From contig NZ_RWIS01000015.1 in assembly GCF_003944705.1 (NCBI RefSeq), forward strand, positions 79,524-143,523: a stretch of 64,000 nucleotides of DNA, written 5' to 3'. The translations under genes and the position numbers were made by a program. The notes under the pieces are model-generated. The model was not told the origin of the DNA and did not search any database. It was given only the letters and a program-made list of their open reading frames with translations. Position 1 is the stretch's first letter; each line of letters starts with the position of its first letter. Of the stretch, positions 15,830-24,122 are shown piece after piece. This stretch comes from Hymenobacter metallilatus. Its GTDB lineage: Bacteria; Bacteroidota; Bacteroidia; Cytophagales; Hymenobacteraceae.

Positions 15830-17119
15830 ATGGACTTACTTCGATTTATTACCTGCGGCAGCGTGGACGACGGCAAGAGCACCCTGATCGGGCGGCTGCT
15901 GTACGATTCGGAATCCGTGTCGCTGGATGTGCTGGCGGCGCTGGAGAAGCGGCAGGCGTCGGGCGGCGTGGTGGATTTGGCCTTGCTGACCGACGGCCTG
16001 CGGGCCGAGCGGGAACAGGGCATCACCATCGACGTGGCTTACAAGTACTTCACCACCCCGCGCCGCAAGTTCATTATCACCGATGCGCCCGGCCACGTGC
16101 AGTACACCCGCAATATGGTGACGGGCGCCAGCAACGCCGACCTGGCCATTGTGCTGGTAGATGCGCGCCAGGGCGTGATTGAGCAGACCCGCCGCCACAC
16201 CCTCATTGCCGCGCTGCTGGGCATCCGGCACTTTGTGCTGGCCGTGAACAAGATGGATCTGGTGAACTACGACGAGGCCGTTTTCGCCCAGATTGCCACC
16301 GATTACGCCGAGCTCACCAACCACTTCCACCTACCCGCCGCCACGGCCATTCCGCTGAGCGCCTTGCAGGGCGACAACGTGGTGAAGCCCTCCCAGCACC
16401 TGCCCTGGTACACCGGTCCCAGCCTGCTCCAGCACCTGGAAAGCGTGCCCGGCGCCCAGGAAACCGAGGCCGCGCCCCGCTTCCAGGTACAGTACGTCAT
16501 CCGGCCCCAGACACCCGAGCTGCCCGACTACCGCGGCTACGCCGGCCAGATTCTGAGCGGCCAGTACCGCCGCGGCCAGCGCGTGCGGGTGCTGCCCTCG
16601 GGCCTGGAATCGGAAATTGAAGCCATTGAGGTAAACCAGCAGGAAGTGGAAACTGCCTCCGCCCCACAGGCCGTGGTAATCCGCCTGCGCGACGACGTGG
16701 ACGTGAGCCGCGGCGACGCCTTGGTGCCGGCCGGCCCCGAGGAGCCCATCCTCACCCGCGAGCTGGAAGCCACCCTGTGCTGGATGAGCGAGCAGCCTTT
16801 GTGGCCCGGCCGTAAGCTGCTGGTGCAGCACCACTCGGCCCTCTCGAAAGCGGCTGTGTCGGCCATTCTCTACAAGGTGAACGTGCAGACCTTCGCCCGG
16901 GTGCACACCGAGCAGGCCCAGCTCAACGACATCGTGCGGGTGCGCCTCAAAACCGCCCTGCCCCTGGCCGTGGATAACTACGCCGACAACCGCACCACCG
17001 GCTCCTTCATCTTGGTAGACGAGCTAACCGGCGACACCCTGGCCGCCGGCCTAGTAGAAGCCGCCAACTCCGAGTACTTCACCCCGCCCATGCAGCCCCC
17101 CGTGGCCTTCTCGATTTAG
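15830..17119 (+). CDS. cysN: sulfate adenylyltransferase subunit 1 (GTPase)
   Basis: 429 residues from ATG 15830 (an upstream in-frame GTG would add repeat sequence). EF-Tu-like GTPase that drives APS formation by CysD. G motifs: GSVDDGKST (G1, residues ~9-17), a G2 threonine in REQGITIDVAY, DAPGH (G3) and NKMD (G4). Domains 2 and 3 follow. Length ends at the CysN boundary, with no APS-kinase (CysC) fusion, which agrees with an APS-type CysH. Confidence 0.96.
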   Translation: MDLLRFITCGSVDDGKSTLIGRLLYDSESVSLDVLAALEKRQASGGVVDLALLTDGLRAEREQGITIDVAYKYFTTPRRKFIITDAPGHVQYTRNMVTGASNADLAIVLVDARQGVIEQTRRHTLIAALLGIRHFVLAVNKMDLVNYDEAVFAQIATDYAELTNHFHLPAATAIPLSALQGDNVVKPSQHLPWYTGPSLLQHLESVPGAQETEAAPRFQVQYVIRPQTPELPDYRGYAGQILSGQYRRGQRVRVLPSGLESEIEAIEVNQQEVETASAPQAVVIRLRDDVDVSRGDALVPAGPEEPILTRELEATLCWMSEQPLWPGRKLLVQHHSALSKAAVSAILYKVNVQTFARVHTEQAQLNDIVRVRLKTALPLAVDNYADNRTTGSFILVDELTGDTLAAGLVEAANSEYFTPPMQPPVAFSI

Positions 17120-17128
17120 GCTGATGAA

Positions 17129-17265
17129 CGTCATGCTGAGCTTGCCGAAGCATCTCTACCGCTGGCTAATTAGATGGCAGCACCGATAACCGCTCCATAG
17201 CCCAGGGTTTAAACCTGAACCGCCCAAGCAAAGCGGTAGAGATGCTTCGGCAAGCTCAGCATGAC
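17129..17265. repeat. dispersed hairpin repeat, family B (GCATCTCTACCGCT type)
   Basis: CGTCATGCTGAGCTTGCCGA and its inverse close the element, with CATCTCTACCGCT / AGCGGTAGAGATG inside. The centre shares CACCGATAACCGCTCCATAG with the copy at 18091. Confidence 0.8.
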
Positions 17266-17302
17266 CGACAATTCACTCAATCACCAACTCACTCATTCAC
17301 CG

Positions 17303-18070
17303 ATGCAAACGCCCCGCCTTACGGTACTGGGTGCCGGCCCCGGCGACCCGGAGCTGCTCACGCTCAAAGGGGCGCGGGTGCTGTCGGAAGCCGATGTGAT
17401 TTTGTACGACGCGCTGGCTAACCGCATCCTGCTCGGGCACGCCCGCCCAGAGGCCGTGCTGGTGCCCGTGGGCAAGCGGCGCGGCATGCGCAGCCACTCG
17501 CAGGACGACATCAACGCCCTGATTGTGGACTACGCCCGCCGCTACGGCCACGTGGTGCGCCTCAAGGGTGGCGACCCGTTCGTGTTCGGGCGGGGCCGGG
17601 AGGAAATGCTTTATGCCGAAGCCCACGGCCTGCTGACGGACTATGTGCCCGGCATCAGCAGCGCGGTGGCCGCGGCCGGAGCGGCGGGTATTCCCGTTAC
17701 GCACCGGGGCCTGAGCGAAGGGTTCCGGGTGATTACGGCCACCACCGCCACCGGTGAGCTGGCCGGCAGCATCCGGGAAGCCGCCCGCGACGCCCGCGGC
17801 ACCACCGTCATTCTCATGGGCCTGGGTGAGCTGCCGCGCATTGTACAGGCCTTCTGCGAGCAGGGCCACGCCGACACCCCAGCCGCCATCATCCAGAATG
17901 GCACCCTGCCCCACGCCCAGCTGGTAACCGGCCCGGTTGCCGAACTGCCCGCCCGCGCCGCCGCCGCTGAAATCGGTGCGCCGGCCATCATCATTATTGG
18001 AGAAGTAACCCGCCTGGCCACCCCAGAGAAGCTGGCGCTGCTGCCGGAACTGTACGCGGCGGTAGCCTGA
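17303..18070 (+). CDS. cobA: uroporphyrinogen-III C-methyltransferase (SUMT)
   Basis: 255 residues from ATG 17303, the stand-alone SUMT length. Uses two SAM to make precorrin-2, here for siroheme needed by CysI. Seen: GAGPGDPELLTLKGARVL near the N-terminus, LKGGDPFVFGRGREE, and the VPGISSAVAAAGAAGIPVTHRG stretch (SAM and substrate binding). The rest of siroheme synthesis is supplied by the CysG-N domain fused to a transporter at 25985. The 5' leader is G-poor (CACTCATTCACC). Confidence 0.94.
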   Translation: MQTPRLTVLGAGPGDPELLTLKGARVLSEADVILYDALANRILLGHARPEAVLVPVGKRRGMRSHSQDDINALIVDYARRYGHVVRLKGGDPFVFGRGREEMLYAEAHGLLTDYVPGISSAVAAAGAAGIPVTHRGLSEGFRVITATTATGELAGSIREAARDARGTTVILMGLGELPRIVQAFCEQGHADTPAAIIQNGTLPHAQLVTGPVAELPARAAAAEIGAPAIIIIGEVTRLATPEKLALLPELYAAVA

Positions 18071-18090
18071 TCAGAACGTCACAAGCAGCA

Positions 18091-18248
18091 CGTCATGCTG
18101 AGCGAAGCCGAAGCATTTCTACTGCTGGCTAATCAGGTAACAGCACCGATAACCGCTCCATAGCCCAGGGTTTAAACCCTGGGCTACTGAAACGCCCAAA
18201 CGAAGCGGTAGAGATGCTTCGGCAAGCGGACGCCAGATAGAGCATGAC
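18091..18248. repeat. family B repeat, second copy
   Basis: CGTCATGCTGAGCGAAGCCG at the left, GGTAGAGATGCTTCGGCAAG then an interrupted end at the right. The centre shares CACCGATAACCGCTCCATAG and GCCCAGGGTTTAAACC with 17129-17265, so the two copies flanking cobA are close relatives. Confidence 0.8.
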
Positions 18249-18297
18249 TTCTTCCTTCTCTGACCCGCCCAACCCACTGCCCCAACCACCACGTCCT

Positions 18298-20151
18298 ATG
18301 TCACTTCTTTCAGCTTCCCCCACGCTTCCCATTGGCCTCGACGACCAGGCGCTGCAGCAGTTGGCGGCGGGCCTCACCTCCCAGCAGCTGGTGTGGCTGA
18401 GCGGCTACCTCTACGGCCGCGCCGGCGCGGCGGCCCCCGTTGCGGCCGTGGCCCCGGCTCCGGCGGTGGCGGAAGCCGCCGCGGCTAGTCGGCTTACCAT
18501 CCTGTTCGGCTCCCAGACCGGCAACAGCAAGAAAGCCGCCGGCCTAGTGGCCGAGGCGGCCCGCCGCCGGGGCCTGCAGCCGCAGGTGCGCGACATGAAC
18601 GACTACCCCACCAAGGACCTCAAAACCGAGCAGTTGCTGCTGGTGGTGGTGAGCACCCAGGGGGAAGGCGACCCGCCCATTGCGGCCGAGGAGCTGCACC
18701 AGTTCCTGCTCAGCAACCGCGCCCCCAAGCTGCCCGACCTGCAATACGCCGTGCTGGCCCTGGGCGACAAAAGCTACCTGCAGTTCTGCCAGACCGGTTT
18801 CGAGTTCGACCAGCGCCTGGCTGAGCTGGGTGGCCGCCGCCTGGCCGAACGGCTGGATTGCGACGTGACCTTCGAGGACGAAACCCGCCAGTGGGCCGAA
18901 CAGGTGCTTAGCCATATTGCCGAGCTGCAGCCCGCCCCGGCCCCTGTAACGGCTGGCGCAGCCGTAGCCGCGCCGGTAGTAGCGGCCGTGGGCGCGGGCT
19001 ACGCGCCGGAAGTGGCTCCGCTGCCTGCCGCCGTGGAGTACAACGCCCGCAACCCCTTCGGGGCGGAGCTGCTGGAGAAGATCCAGCTCAACGGCCGGGG
19101 CTCCACCAAAGAAACCTACCACTTGGAGTTTTCCCTGGCTGACTCGGGCCTGACCTACGAGCCCGGCGACGCCCTGATGGTGCAGCCCCGCAACCGCCCA
19201 GCGCTGGTGCAGGAGGTATTGCAGGCTGCCCGCCTGTCCGAAGCTGCCCCGGTGCGCCTCGAAGCCGAGGAGCTGGACCTGACCACCGCCCTCACCGAGC
19301 GGCTGGAATTGTCGGTCATCACCCGCGACGTGCTGGAGCGCTACGCCGCCGTGGCCCCGCAGCACCCGCGCCTCCGCGAAATCCTGGCCGATACGGCCGG
19401 GCTGGGCACCTACCTCTACGGCCGCGACGTGGCCGACTTGCTCACCGAGTTTCCGGTGGAGCTGTCGGGGCAGCAGCTGGCGGCGGTGCTGCGGCCGTTG
19501 CCGGCCCGGGCGTATTCCATTGCATCCTCGCTGCTGGCCCACCCCGAGGAAGTGCACCTGACGGTGGGAGCCGTGCGCTACGAAACCCACGGCCGCGCCA
19601 AGCACGGGGCCTGCTCCGGCTACCAGGCCGACCACCTCCACCTCGGCGACACGGCCCGGGTGTGGGTGGACCGCAACGAGTACTTCAAGCTGCCGCAGGA
19701 TGCCGCCACCGACATTATCATGGTGGGCCCCGGCACCGGGGTAGCACCCTTCCGGGCCTTCGTGGAGGAGCGGGCCGAAACCGGCGCTACCGGCCGCAAC
19801 TGGCTGCTGTTCGGCAACCCCCACTTCACCACCGACTTCCTGTACCAGACCGAGTGGCAGCAACACCTCAAGCGCGGCACCCTCGACCGCCTCGACGTGG
19901 CCTTCTCCCGCGACCAAACCCAGAAGCTCTACGTGCAGCACCGCCTGCTGGAACAAAGCCGCCGCCTCTACGACCAGCTCGAAAACGGCGCCTACTTCTA
20001 CGTGTGCGGCGACAAATCCCGCATGGCCCACGACGTGCAGCAGGCCCTGCGTCAGATCATCCAGCAGGAAAGTGGCCACGACGCCGACTACGCCGCCGAG
20101 TACCTGCGCCAGCTCAAGAAGTCGCGCCGGTTCTTGGAGGATGTGTACTAA
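18298..20151 (+). CDS. cysJ: sulfite reductase flavoprotein subunit
   Basis: 617 residues from ATG 18298. Moves electrons from NADPH through FAD and FMN to CysI. Order: flavodoxin domain (ILFGSQTGNSKKAAGL, residues ~65-80; VVVSTQGEGDPP); an Ala/Pro/Val-rich linker; FAD domain (ARAYSIASS, GACSGYQAD); NADPH domain (MVGPGTGVAPFRAFVEER, AYFYVCGDKSRMA) and C-terminal YLRQLKKSRRFLEDVY with the terminal aromatic that stacks on FAD. Full length. Separated from cysI by a TonB receptor and a DUF2490 gene, an unusual order. Confidence 0.93.
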   Translation: MSLLSASPTLPIGLDDQALQQLAAGLTSQQLVWLSGYLYGRAGAAAPVAAVAPAPAVAEAAAASRLTILFGSQTGNSKKAAGLVAEAARRRGLQPQVRDMNDYPTKDLKTEQLLLVVVSTQGEGDPPIAAEELHQFLLSNRAPKLPDLQYAVLALGDKSYLQFCQTGFEFDQRLAELGGRRLAERLDCDVTFEDETRQWAEQVLSHIAELQPAPAPVTAGAAVAAPVVAAVGAGYAPEVAPLPAAVEYNARNPFGAELLEKIQLNGRGSTKETYHLEFSLADSGLTYEPGDALMVQPRNRPALVQEVLQAARLSEAAPVRLEAEELDLTTALTERLELSVITRDVLERYAAVAPQHPRLREILADTAGLGTYLYGRDVADLLTEFPVELSGQQLAAVLRPLPARAYSIASSLLAHPEEVHLTVGAVRYETHGRAKHGACSGYQADHLHLGDTARVWVDRNEYFKLPQDAATDIIMVGPGTGVAPFRAFVEERAETGATGRNWLLFGNPHFTTDFLYQTEWQQHLKRGTLDRLDVAFSRDQTQKLYVQHRLLEQSRRLYDQLENGAYFYVCGDKSRMAHDVQQALRQIIQQESGHDADYAAEYLRQLKKSRRFLEDVY

Positions 20152-20155
20152 AAAC

Positions 20156-20294
20156 TAGAGCTAGAAAACTAGCTCCCCTCCTTGGAAAGGAGGGGTTGGG
20201 GGTGGTTGATCCTCGTCAGGACGATATCTACTTCTAGTTCTTAACTCTAAAACTCAACCACCCCCAACCCCTCCTTTCCAAGGAGGGGATCTAG
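20156..20294. repeat. long inverted repeat (TCCCCTCCTTGGAAAGGAGG type)
   Basis: Arms of about 40 nt (20170-20209 and 20254-20294) are near-perfect reverse complements, bordered by CTAG. A different family from A and B. It lies between cysJ and the TonB receptor and could separate their expression. Confidence 0.8.
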
Positions 20295-20325
20295 CCCTAA
20301 AACCCTTCTTCCGTTCCATGCCTGC

Positions 20326-20437
20326 TGTTTTTCCAAGACGATGTTGTAGCCGGTAACGGCCGTTGCGCCCCGGGCGCGGGGGCTGCGCCGGCCTGCCGTC
20401 TGCCCCGTCCCGGGTCCTTTCTCCCCTTGTAAAAACA
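20326..20437 (+). promoter_or_regulatory. possible structured 5' leader of the TonB receptor gene
   Basis: TGTTTTT (20326-20332) can pair with AAAAACA (20431-20437), which ends 3 nt before the receptor ATG. The enclosed ~100 nt are G+C rich with GCCGGTAACGGC (GNRA-type loop) and GCGCCCCGGGCGC hairpins. This resembles the layout of the SAM-I elements here (U-rich/A-rich closing stem before a start) but has no S-box core. No known class recognised. Confidence 0.25.
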
Positions 20438-20440
20438 TTG

Positions 20441-23344
20441 ATGAAACATCTTCTTTCCTCTTCCTTCCTAGTACCGGCGCTGGTTGCAGCCAGCGCCACC
20501 GGCCTGCACGCCCAGGAGGCCCTGATTTCGGTGAGCGGCACCGTGCGCGAAAAAACTACCAGCGAGCCGCTGCCGGGCGTGAGCGTTATTGTGAAGGGCG
20601 GCACCACCGGCACGCTCAGCGACGGTAACGGCCAGTTTGCCCTGAAAGCCAAGCTGCGGTTTCCGTTCACGCTGGTGTTCAACACGCTGGGCTACGAGTC
20701 GCGGGAGCTGGAAATTGCCAGCGGCAGCCAGCCCATCAGCGTGCAGTTGGAGTCGAAGGCCGTGTCGATGAACGAGGTGGTGGTGTCGGCGTCGCGGGTG
20801 GAGGAAAGCCGGCTGACCTCGCCGGTGGCCATTGAGAAGCTCGACATCCGGGCCATCAAGGAAACCCCGGCCCCCAGCTTTTACGACGCGCTGGAAAACG
20901 TGAAGGGCGTGCAGATGACCACCAGTTCGCTCACGTTCAAAGTACCCAATACCCGCGGCTTCAACATCCCCAACAACTTCCGCTTTATGCAGCTGGTGGA
21001 CGGGGTGGACATGCAGGCGGCCACCCTGGGCGTGCCGCTGGGCAACGCCATCGGGCCCACCGAGCTGGATGTGGCTTCGGTGGAAATTACGCCCGGCGCG
21101 GCCTCGGCCCTCTACGGCATGAACGCCATCAACGGCATGGCCAACCTCACCACCAAAAGCCCCTTCAACTACCAGGGCCTGAGCGTGTACCAGAAGGTGG
21201 GCGTAAACCACGTGGACGGCAAAGACCGGGACCCGAGCGTGCTGACGGAAACGGCCGTGCGCTGGGCCCAGAGCCTGGGCGCTTCGGGCCGCTGGGCCTA
21301 TAAGGTGAACGGCAGCTTCCTGCGCGGCACCGACTGGCTCGCCAACACCCAGAACGACCAGAACCCGCAGAACCTAGCGTCGGCTAACCCGCGCTTCCCG
21401 GAGCTGAGCGGGGCCAACAACCCCGCCGCCGACCTCTGGAACCGCTACGGCGACGACAACGCCGGCAACGTGAGCATCACCATTCCTTACCAGGGCCGCA
21501 ACGAAACCTTCAACGTGCGCCGCACGGGCTACTACGAGCGGGACCTCACCAACCCTATCGTGCGCAACATCAAGGCCGACGCCAGCCTGCACTACAAGCT
21601 CACCGATAAGCTGGAGCTGAGCTACGGCTACCGGTTCGGGCTGATGGACGGCGTGTTCCAGCGCGGCAACAAGATTCAGCTGGATGGCGTGACGGTGCAG
21701 AACCACAAGGTGGAGCTGAAGGGCGAGAACTTCACGGCCCGCGCCTACATGCTGGTCGAAAACACTGGCAACTCCTACAACCTCAACCCGCTGGCCCTGA
21801 ACCTGGACCTGCAGAACGGCTCCAACGCCGCCTGGGGCACGAAGTTCCGGACGGAGCTGCAAAGCCAGCTGAGTGGCGGAGCCACGTTGGCCCAGGCCAT
21901 GCAGCAGGCCCGCACCGTGGCCGACGCCGGCCGCGCCGTGCCCGGTACGCCTGCCTTCGACGCGCTGAAAGCCCAGATTGTGAAAACCAACAACTGGGAC
22001 AGCGGCGTGAACGTGCCCGGCGCGCCCATCCCGGGTGGGGCCGCCCTCACCCAGCGCAGCCGCACTTACCACACCGACGCCATCTGGAACCTGGGCCCGC
22101 AGGTGAAGTTTGCCGATGTGCTGCTGGGGGCCGATGCCCGCCTCTACGAGGTAATTCCGGACGGCAACAACTTCGTGGATTTCAGTCGCCCGCTCACCGA
22201 GCGCACCCAGCCCGGCGGCCAGAACCAGTACTACAAGAAAATCGGGGGCTTCGGGCAGGCCACCAAGCGCCTGCTGCAGGACCGCCTGAAGCTCACCGCC
22301 TCGCTGCGCCTCGACTACAACCCGGAGTTCAACCCCAAGCTGAACCCGCGGGTGGCAGCGGTGTACACGGCCGGCGGCCTGCACAACTTCCGGGCCTCGT
22401 ACCAGAACGGCTGGCGCTTCCCGTCACTTTTTGAGGCGCTGTCGTTTGTGAACAACGGCAACGTGCGCCGGGTAGGCGGTTTGGCCCGCGTGAACGAGGG
22501 GCTGAACTACCTCGACAACTCCTACACGCTGGCTTCTATTTCGCAGTTCAACGCCGCCGTGAATGCCTACGTGGCCGCCAACGCCGGCACCACCGCCAGC
22601 CAAGCCGCCCTGCGTCCCGAAATCCGGGGCGTGCTGCAGGTGGGCAACCTGCCCACCGAGCAGCCCGAGCAGATTAACGCCTACGAGGTGGGCTACCGCA
22701 GCGTGCTGCTGGATAACCGACTCTCCATCGACGCCGACGCCTACGTGAACATCTACTCCGGCTTTCTGGGCCAAGTGGAAGTAAGCGTGCCCAAAAACGC
22801 CGCCGGCCAGCAGGTGCCGGTAGGCTCCGATGATGCCGTGCTGGCGGCTCTCAACAGCAACCGCGCCGCCCGCCAGGACCGGTACCGGGTGTACACCAAC
22901 GCCCGCAACAACTACCGCAGCTACGGCTCCACGCTGGGGGTCACCTACAACTTCTACCAGAAGTACACCTTGGGCGGTAACGTGAACTACAACGCCCTGT
23001 CGGCCAACAACGCCCCCGACATCTTCGTGACGGGCTTCAACACCCCGCACTGGGTCACCAACGTGAGCTTCGGCAACCGCGAAATTGTGCGCAACGTGGG
23101 CTTCAACCTGGTGTGGCGTCACCAGAGCACCTTCTACTGGGAAAGCCCCCTGGCCAACGGCCGCGTGCCCGCCTACCAAACCGTGGATGCCCAGGTGAAC
23201 GTGCGCGTGCCTGCCCTCAAAACCACCATCAAAGCCGGCGGCGCCAACCTCTTCAACAACCGCTACTACCAGTACGCCGCCGGCCCCACCATCGGGGGCC
23301 TGTACTACGTGGCTTTGACGTTTGATAATACCGTGTTGCGGTAA
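20441..23344 (+). CDS. TonB-dependent receptor with carboxypeptidase-regulatory-like N-domain
   Basis: 967 residues from ATG 20441. Signal peptide (KHLLSSSFLVPALVAASATGLHA), then a CarboxypepD_reg-like domain (VSGTVREKTTSEPLPGVSVIVKGG, residues ~33-115), a plug domain beginning MNEVVVSASRVEE, and a beta-barrel ending in an aromatic-rich C-terminal part (ALTFDNTVLR). No SusD partner follows, so it is not a polysaccharide (SusCD) system. Outer-membrane, energised uptake. Its place between cysJ and cysI suggests a sulfur-containing or metal/siderophore-like ligand tied to sulfur assimilation; the ligand is not readable from sequence. Confidence 0.9.
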   Translation: MKHLLSSSFLVPALVAASATGLHAQEALISVSGTVREKTTSEPLPGVSVIVKGGTTGTLSDGNGQFALKAKLRFPFTLVFNTLGYESRELEIASGSQPISVQLESKAVSMNEVVVSASRVEESRLTSPVAIEKLDIRAIKETPAPSFYDALENVKGVQMTTSSLTFKVPNTRGFNIPNNFRFMQLVDGVDMQAATLGVPLGNAIGPTELDVASVEITPGAASALYGMNAINGMANLTTKSPFNYQGLSVYQKVGVNHVDGKDRDPSVLTETAVRWAQSLGASGRWAYKVNGSFLRGTDWLANTQNDQNPQNLASANPRFPELSGANNPAADLWNRYGDDNAGNVSITIPYQGRNETFNVRRTGYYERDLTNPIVRNIKADASLHYKLTDKLELSYGYRFGLMDGVFQRGNKIQLDGVTVQNHKVELKGENFTARAYMLVENTGNSYNLNPLALNLDLQNGSNAAWGTKFRTELQSQLSGGATLAQAMQQARTVADAGRAVPGTPAFDALKAQIVKTNNWDSGVNVPGAPIPGGAALTQRSRTYHTDAIWNLGPQVKFADVLLGADARLYEVIPDGNNFVDFSRPLTERTQPGGQNQYYKKIGGFGQATKRLLQDRLKLTASLRLDYNPEFNPKLNPRVAAVYTAGGLHNFRASYQNGWRFPSLFEALSFVNNGNVRRVGGLARVNEGLNYLDNSYTLASISQFNAAVNAYVAANAGTTASQAALRPEIRGVLQVGNLPTEQPEQINAYEVGYRSVLLDNRLSIDADAYVNIYSGFLGQVEVSVPKNAAGQQVPVGSDDAVLAALNSNRAARQDRYRVYTNARNNYRSYGSTLGVTYNFYQKYTLGGNVNYNALSANNAPDIFVTGFNTPHWVTNVSFGNREIVRNVGFNLVWRHQSTFYWESPLANGRVPAYQTVDAQVNVRVPALKTTIKAGGANLFNNRYYQYAAGPTIGGLYYVALTFDNTVLR

Positions 23345-23349
23345 GTGTG

Positions 23350-24117
23350 ATGAAACGACTCCTTCTCTTTTGTGGCTTGCTGCTTCTGACCCGGCCTTTG
23401 CTGGCGCAGAAGCAATATGTGCGCGAGCAGCAGACGTGGCTGGGCGTGTTCAACCAAACCCGGTTTTCGCAACGCTGGGGCAGCTGGACCGACCTGCACC
23501 TGCGCCTGCACGACCATTTCGTGCAGGCCAAATTCCAGACGGTAACCCGCGTGGGCCTGACGTACTACCTCACCGATGACGTGCGCCTGACCGGGGGCTA
23601 TGCCTACATACACCACTACCCCGACGGAGCCCGTACCGTGGGCCAGCCGGAGCACCGCCCCTGGCAGCAGGTGCAGTGGTTCAGCAAGTTTCCGAAGGCC
23701 CGCCTGATGCAGTGGGTACGGCTGGAAGAACGATTCCGGCGCACCATCCGGCAGAATGAGCGCACCGATGACTTCGATTTCAACTACCGCACCCGCTACA
23801 ACGCGGCGCTGTTTCTGCCGCTTACCAAGCGGGGTTTTGAGCCCGGCGGCTGGCAGTTTCTGCTCAACAACGAAGTGATGATGAATTTCGGCAAGGAAAT
23901 TCGGCTGAATTACTTCGACCAGAATCGGCTGTTTGCCGGCGTGGTGTACCCCTTCAGCAAACATGCCCAGTTGCAGGCCGGCTACATGCACCTGTTTCAG
24001 CAGCTGCCGGCCGGTAGCACCTACCGCAACCAGCACACCATCCGGGTTTTCTACTTCCACAACTTCGATTTACGCCCTGCGGCTCCGGCTGCTCCGGCAT
24101 CCTCCCCAGCTCCCTGA
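23350..24117 (+). CDS. DUF2490 family secreted protein
   Basis: 255 residues from ATG 23350, 5 nt after the receptor stop. An upstream overlapping GTG is possible. Signal peptide KRLLLFCGLLLLTRPLLAQ, then QTWLGVFNQTRFSQRWGSW, RVGLTYYLTDDVRLTGGYAY and alternating aromatic strands, as in DUF2490 proteins, which look like small outer-membrane beta-barrels. Function unknown. Tight spacing to the receptor upstream and to cysI downstream (5 nt) argues for one transcript, so it may work with the receptor. Confidence 0.85.
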   Translation: MKRLLLFCGLLLLTRPLLAQKQYVREQQTWLGVFNQTRFSQRWGSWTDLHLRLHDHFVQAKFQTVTRVGLTYYLTDDVRLTGGYAYIHHYPDGARTVGQPEHRPWQQVQWFSKFPKARLMQWVRLEERFRRTIRQNERTDDFDFNYRTRYNAALFLPLTKRGFEPGGWQFLLNNEVMMNFGKEIRLNYFDQNRLFAGVVYPFSKHAQLQAGYMHLFQQLPAGSTYRNQHTIRVFYFHNFDLRPAAPAAPASSPAP

Positions 24118-24122
24118 TTCTC

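Noticed and set aside
18544..20079. Minus-strand open frame of over 500 codons opposite cysJ
   Set aside because: Composition is Gly/Ala/His/Gln-rich with no domain motif, typical of antisense frames over G+C-rich genes; cysJ on the other strand is certain.
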